NCBI GenBank assembly: GCA_035455185.1
Contig: DATIFQ010000523.1
Location: 1-7,226 of the forward strand
Direction: 5' to 3'
Source: JAEHDI01 sp035455185
Lineage (GTDB): Bacteria > Acidobacteriota > Terriglobia > Bryobacterales > Bryobacteraceae
DNA length: 7,226 bases
Positions 5,454-7,226 of this stretch are shown here, piece by piece; position 1 is the first letter of the stretch, and each line of letters starts with the position of its first letter. The notes under the pieces were generated by a model. That model worked only from the letters and a program-made list of their open reading frames with translations, searched no databases and had not been told where the DNA came from. The position numbers and the translations under genes are program-made.

Positions 5454-7226
5454 ATGGGTTCCGTATCGACCGAAGGGCGCGCGATCCGATTCGGTGTCTA
5501 CGAGGTGGATCTCGCTGCGGGCGAGTTGCGCAAGCGGGGGCGGACGGTCAAGCTTCAGGGGCAGCCGTTTCAGATTCTGGCGATGCTGCTGCGGCGGCCG
5601 GGCGAGGTGGTCAGCAGGGAAGAACTGCAACAGGCGTTGTGGCCGTCGGGCACGTTCGTGGAGTTTGAGCACGGGGTGAACACGGCGATCCGGAAGATCC
5701 GGGAGGCGCTGGGGGATTCGGCGGAGAATCCGCGGTTCATCGAGACGCTGCCGCGGAAGGGGTATCGGTTCATCGCGCCGGTGGATGGGCGGGAAATCCG
5801 CGAGTCGCCACGTCGTGGGCGCGCGTGGGTTCTCGCATTGGCGCTTTGTGCGGCGCTGCTCGGCGGCTTGGGGGTCTGGTCGTTCATGAGAACCGGCACA
5901 AAACCGGAAGCGGCCCCGGTTCCGATTCCGCTGACAAGCTTTCCCGGGCGCGAGGGGTCGCCGAGCTTTTCTCCCGACGGCAGCCAAGTCGCATTTGCGT
6001 GGCAGCATGAGGGGCAAGAGACGCGCGACATCTGTGTGAAGGTTATTGGCCTGGAAGAAACGCGGTGCCTCACCAGCGGTCCAGCAGACGAACACAGCCC
6101 GGCTTGGTCGCCGGACGGGCGTTACATCGCATTCATCCGGGACCTGGGGGAGGAAAAGGGCGGCATCTTCCTGATTCCAGCCATCGGTGGGCCGGAGCGC
6201 AAGGTGGCCGAAGGACGCTTCCCACCATGGTTTCGGAGTCGCCTTGCCTGGCACCCGGGTGGCCGGTGGCTCGTCACATCCATCAGAAGATCAGCCAGCG
6301 AGCTTTCCGCTTTGTTTGGGATTTCGGTGGAGAGCGGAGATCTGCTGAGGTTGACGTCGCCGATCGGTTGGGCTGACGAGCAGGGAGTTGTTGCGCCAAA
6401 TGGAGGCGCTGTAGCGTTCTCCCGCTGTGTTGAGGACCAGGTCTGCGACATCTACGTGCTGGAGGTTTCCGAGGACCTCCGGCCCAAGGGGGAGCCGCGG
6501 CGCATCACGTCTTTTCGGGACAGGGTCGCCACGGCGCCAGCCTGGACGGCGGATAGCCGGGCGATCGTTTTCACTTCCGGCTCCCGTACCAACCCAAGCT
6601 TATGGAAAGTTGCGGTTTCCGGGCCCGGATGGAAGCCTGGAAATCCTGAAAGAATGACTTTTGCCGGCTATAGCGTCTGGTGGCCGGCAGTCTCCCGGCA
6701 AGGGCGCCTGGCCTATGCGTTGTTTCCCAAAGGGGTGGACATCTGGCGCCTCGAATTGGATGCATCGCGCCCAGGCACGCCGTCCGGCGGGCATGGCAAG
6801 CCGCCGCTCAAGCTGATTCCCTCCACTCGAGTGGGGCACACTCCGGAGTATTCGCCCGATGGCCGGCGGATCGCATTCGGCTCGGACCGCTCTGGGAACC
6901 ACGAGATCTGGGTGGCAAACAGCGACGGGTCGAATGTCATGCAGTTGACATCTTTCGATGGACCGTACACCGCTGGTCCTCACTGGTCGCCAGACGGCCG
7001 GTCGATTGCTTTCGCCTCGAGTGCGGGCGGTAACGGAGACGTCTACATCATCAGCTTAGACGGCGGCAAGCCCAAGCGCCTGACAACCAATGCCTCTGAT
7101 GATGGGCCTTCCGCCTGGTCGCGAGACGGCAAGTGGATCTGTTTCTACTCTGACCGGACCGGGGAGCCTCAGGTGTGGAAAGTGCGTGCGGAGGGAGGTG
7201 GCGAGGTTCAGGTCACGAGGAACGGC
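5454..7226 (+). CDS. Regulator 3: winged-helix/TolB-propeller protein, truncated by the window end
   Basis: The frame is open from the ATG to the last base (591 codons, no stop). By alignment with regulator 1 about 117 residues are missing at the C-terminus. Residues 12-110 form the winged helix, almost identical to the other two. Arg120-Arg121-Gly-Arg precede a membrane helix at about 124-144, and about eight PD40-type strands are visible in the exported part (such as PSFSPDGSQVAF, AWSPDGRYIAF, AWTADSRAIVF, EYSPDGRRIAF, HWSPDGRSIAF, AWSRDGKWICF). Past residue 110 the linker and membrane helix share little with regulators 1 and 2. The first half of the propeller is only moderately similar, and similarity rises again around DIWRLELD and YSPDGRRIAFGSDRSGNHEIWV. 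It is transcribed away from M2 from its own promoter. The sensor presumably sees a different signal while reading the same DNA. Confidence 0.92.
   Translation, partial: MGSVSTEGRAIRFGVYEVDLAAGELRKRGRTVKLQGQPFQILAMLLRRPGEVVSREELQQALWPSGTFVEFEHGVNTAIRKIREALGDSAENPRFIETLPRKGYRFIAPVDGREIRESPRRGRAWVLALALCAALLGGLGVWSFMRTGTKPEAAPVPIPLTSFPGREGSPSFSPDGSQVAFAWQHEGQETRDICVKVIGLEETRCLTSGPADEHSPAWSPDGRYIAFIRDLGEEKGGIFLIPAIGGPERKVAEGRFPPWFRSRLAWHPGGRWLVTSIRRSASELSALFGISVESGDLLRLTSPIGWADEQGVVAPNGGAVAFSRCVEDQVCDIYVLEVSEDLRPKGEPRRITSFRDRVATAPAWTADSRAIVFTSGSRTNPSLWKVAVSGPGWKPGNPERMTFAGYSVWWPAVSRQGRLAYALFPKGVDIWRLELDASRPGTPSGGHGKPPLKLIPSTRVGHTPEYSPDGRRIAFGSDRSGNHEIWVANSDGSNVMQLTSFDGPYTAGPHWSPDGRSIAFASSAGGNGDVYIISLDGGKPKRLTTNASDDGPSAWSRDGKWICFYSDRTGEPQVWKVRAEGGGEVQVTRNG

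Larger units (their letters stand above)
5235..5783. repeat. Cassette repeat, right copy (M2 start, control region, winged-helix domain)
   Basis: This is the counterpart of 1-592. It includes the first codons of M2, the whole divergent intergenic region and codons 1-110 of regulator 3. It lacks about 41 nt, including the REP-like palindrome, found in the left copy. It probably represents the form of the control region without that insertion. Confidence 0.85.

Noticed and set aside
5418..6254. Long - strand open frame opposite the start of regulator 3, with similar ones at 215-481 and 2296-2757
   Set aside because: They lie opposite the highly conserved winged-helix coding sequence; their similarity to each other simply mirrors the sense genes. 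Arg/Pro-rich composition and lack of own ribosome sites are typical of antisense shadows in G+C-rich DNA.
263..7226. Repetitive protein motifs (SPDGR...) as a CRISPR or tandem DNA repeat
   Set aside because: The repeats are PD40 beta-propeller strands, irregularly spaced and degenerate at DNA level; there are no equal-length repeats with spacers.

Overview
The window holds three paralogous genes for membrane-anchored transcription regulators on the + strand, plus one and the start of a second gene for a secreted metalloprotease-like protein on the - strand. Base composition is high (roughly 60% G+C by eye). The regulators join a CadC/ToxR-type winged helix to a TolB/PD40 beta-propeller through a single membrane helix. 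That architecture, together with the small exported HELGH proteins, is greatly expanded in Acidobacteria, especially Solibacter/Bryobacter-like lineages. The window therefore most likely comes from an acidobacterial chromosome. This assignment rests on family knowledge, not on a database search.

Layout: position 1-11 is the first codons of a leftward gene (M1) that leaves the window. A divergent intergenic region (12-262) follows. Then come regulator 1 (263-2410) and regulator 2 (2407-4530, GTG start overlapping the stop of regulator 1), which form a two-gene operon of close paralogues. Convergent to them is M2 (4571-5245, - strand), a complete exported HExxH protein. A second divergent intergenic region (5246-5453) is clearly a copy of the first. 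It leads to regulator 3 (5454 to the window end, cut off after 591 codons).

The locus is thus built from a repeated cassette, [leftward HExxH protein - divergent control region - rightward winged-helix/propeller regulator], present at least twice, with an extra in-place duplication of the regulator in the first copy. Comparing the copies exposes conserved control signals: a hairpin directly in front of the M start codon that would hide its ribosome binding site, paired direct repeats, a small palindrome, and an extended -10 promoter for the regulator. It also exposes an inserted REP-like palindrome in front of regulator 1. Among the three regulators the DNA-binding domain is nearly identical down to the nucleotide level, while the sensor propeller of regulator 3 has diverged strongly. 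This fits several sensors sharing one DNA target, or gene conversion restricted to the DNA-binding end.

How the parts might work together (inference): the regulators sit in the inner membrane with the winged helix in the cytoplasm and the propeller outside, and probably act on the divergent control region itself. The exported HExxH protein is a plausible output or signal-processing partner. No RNA genes, CRISPR arrays, transposases or phage genes were seen.
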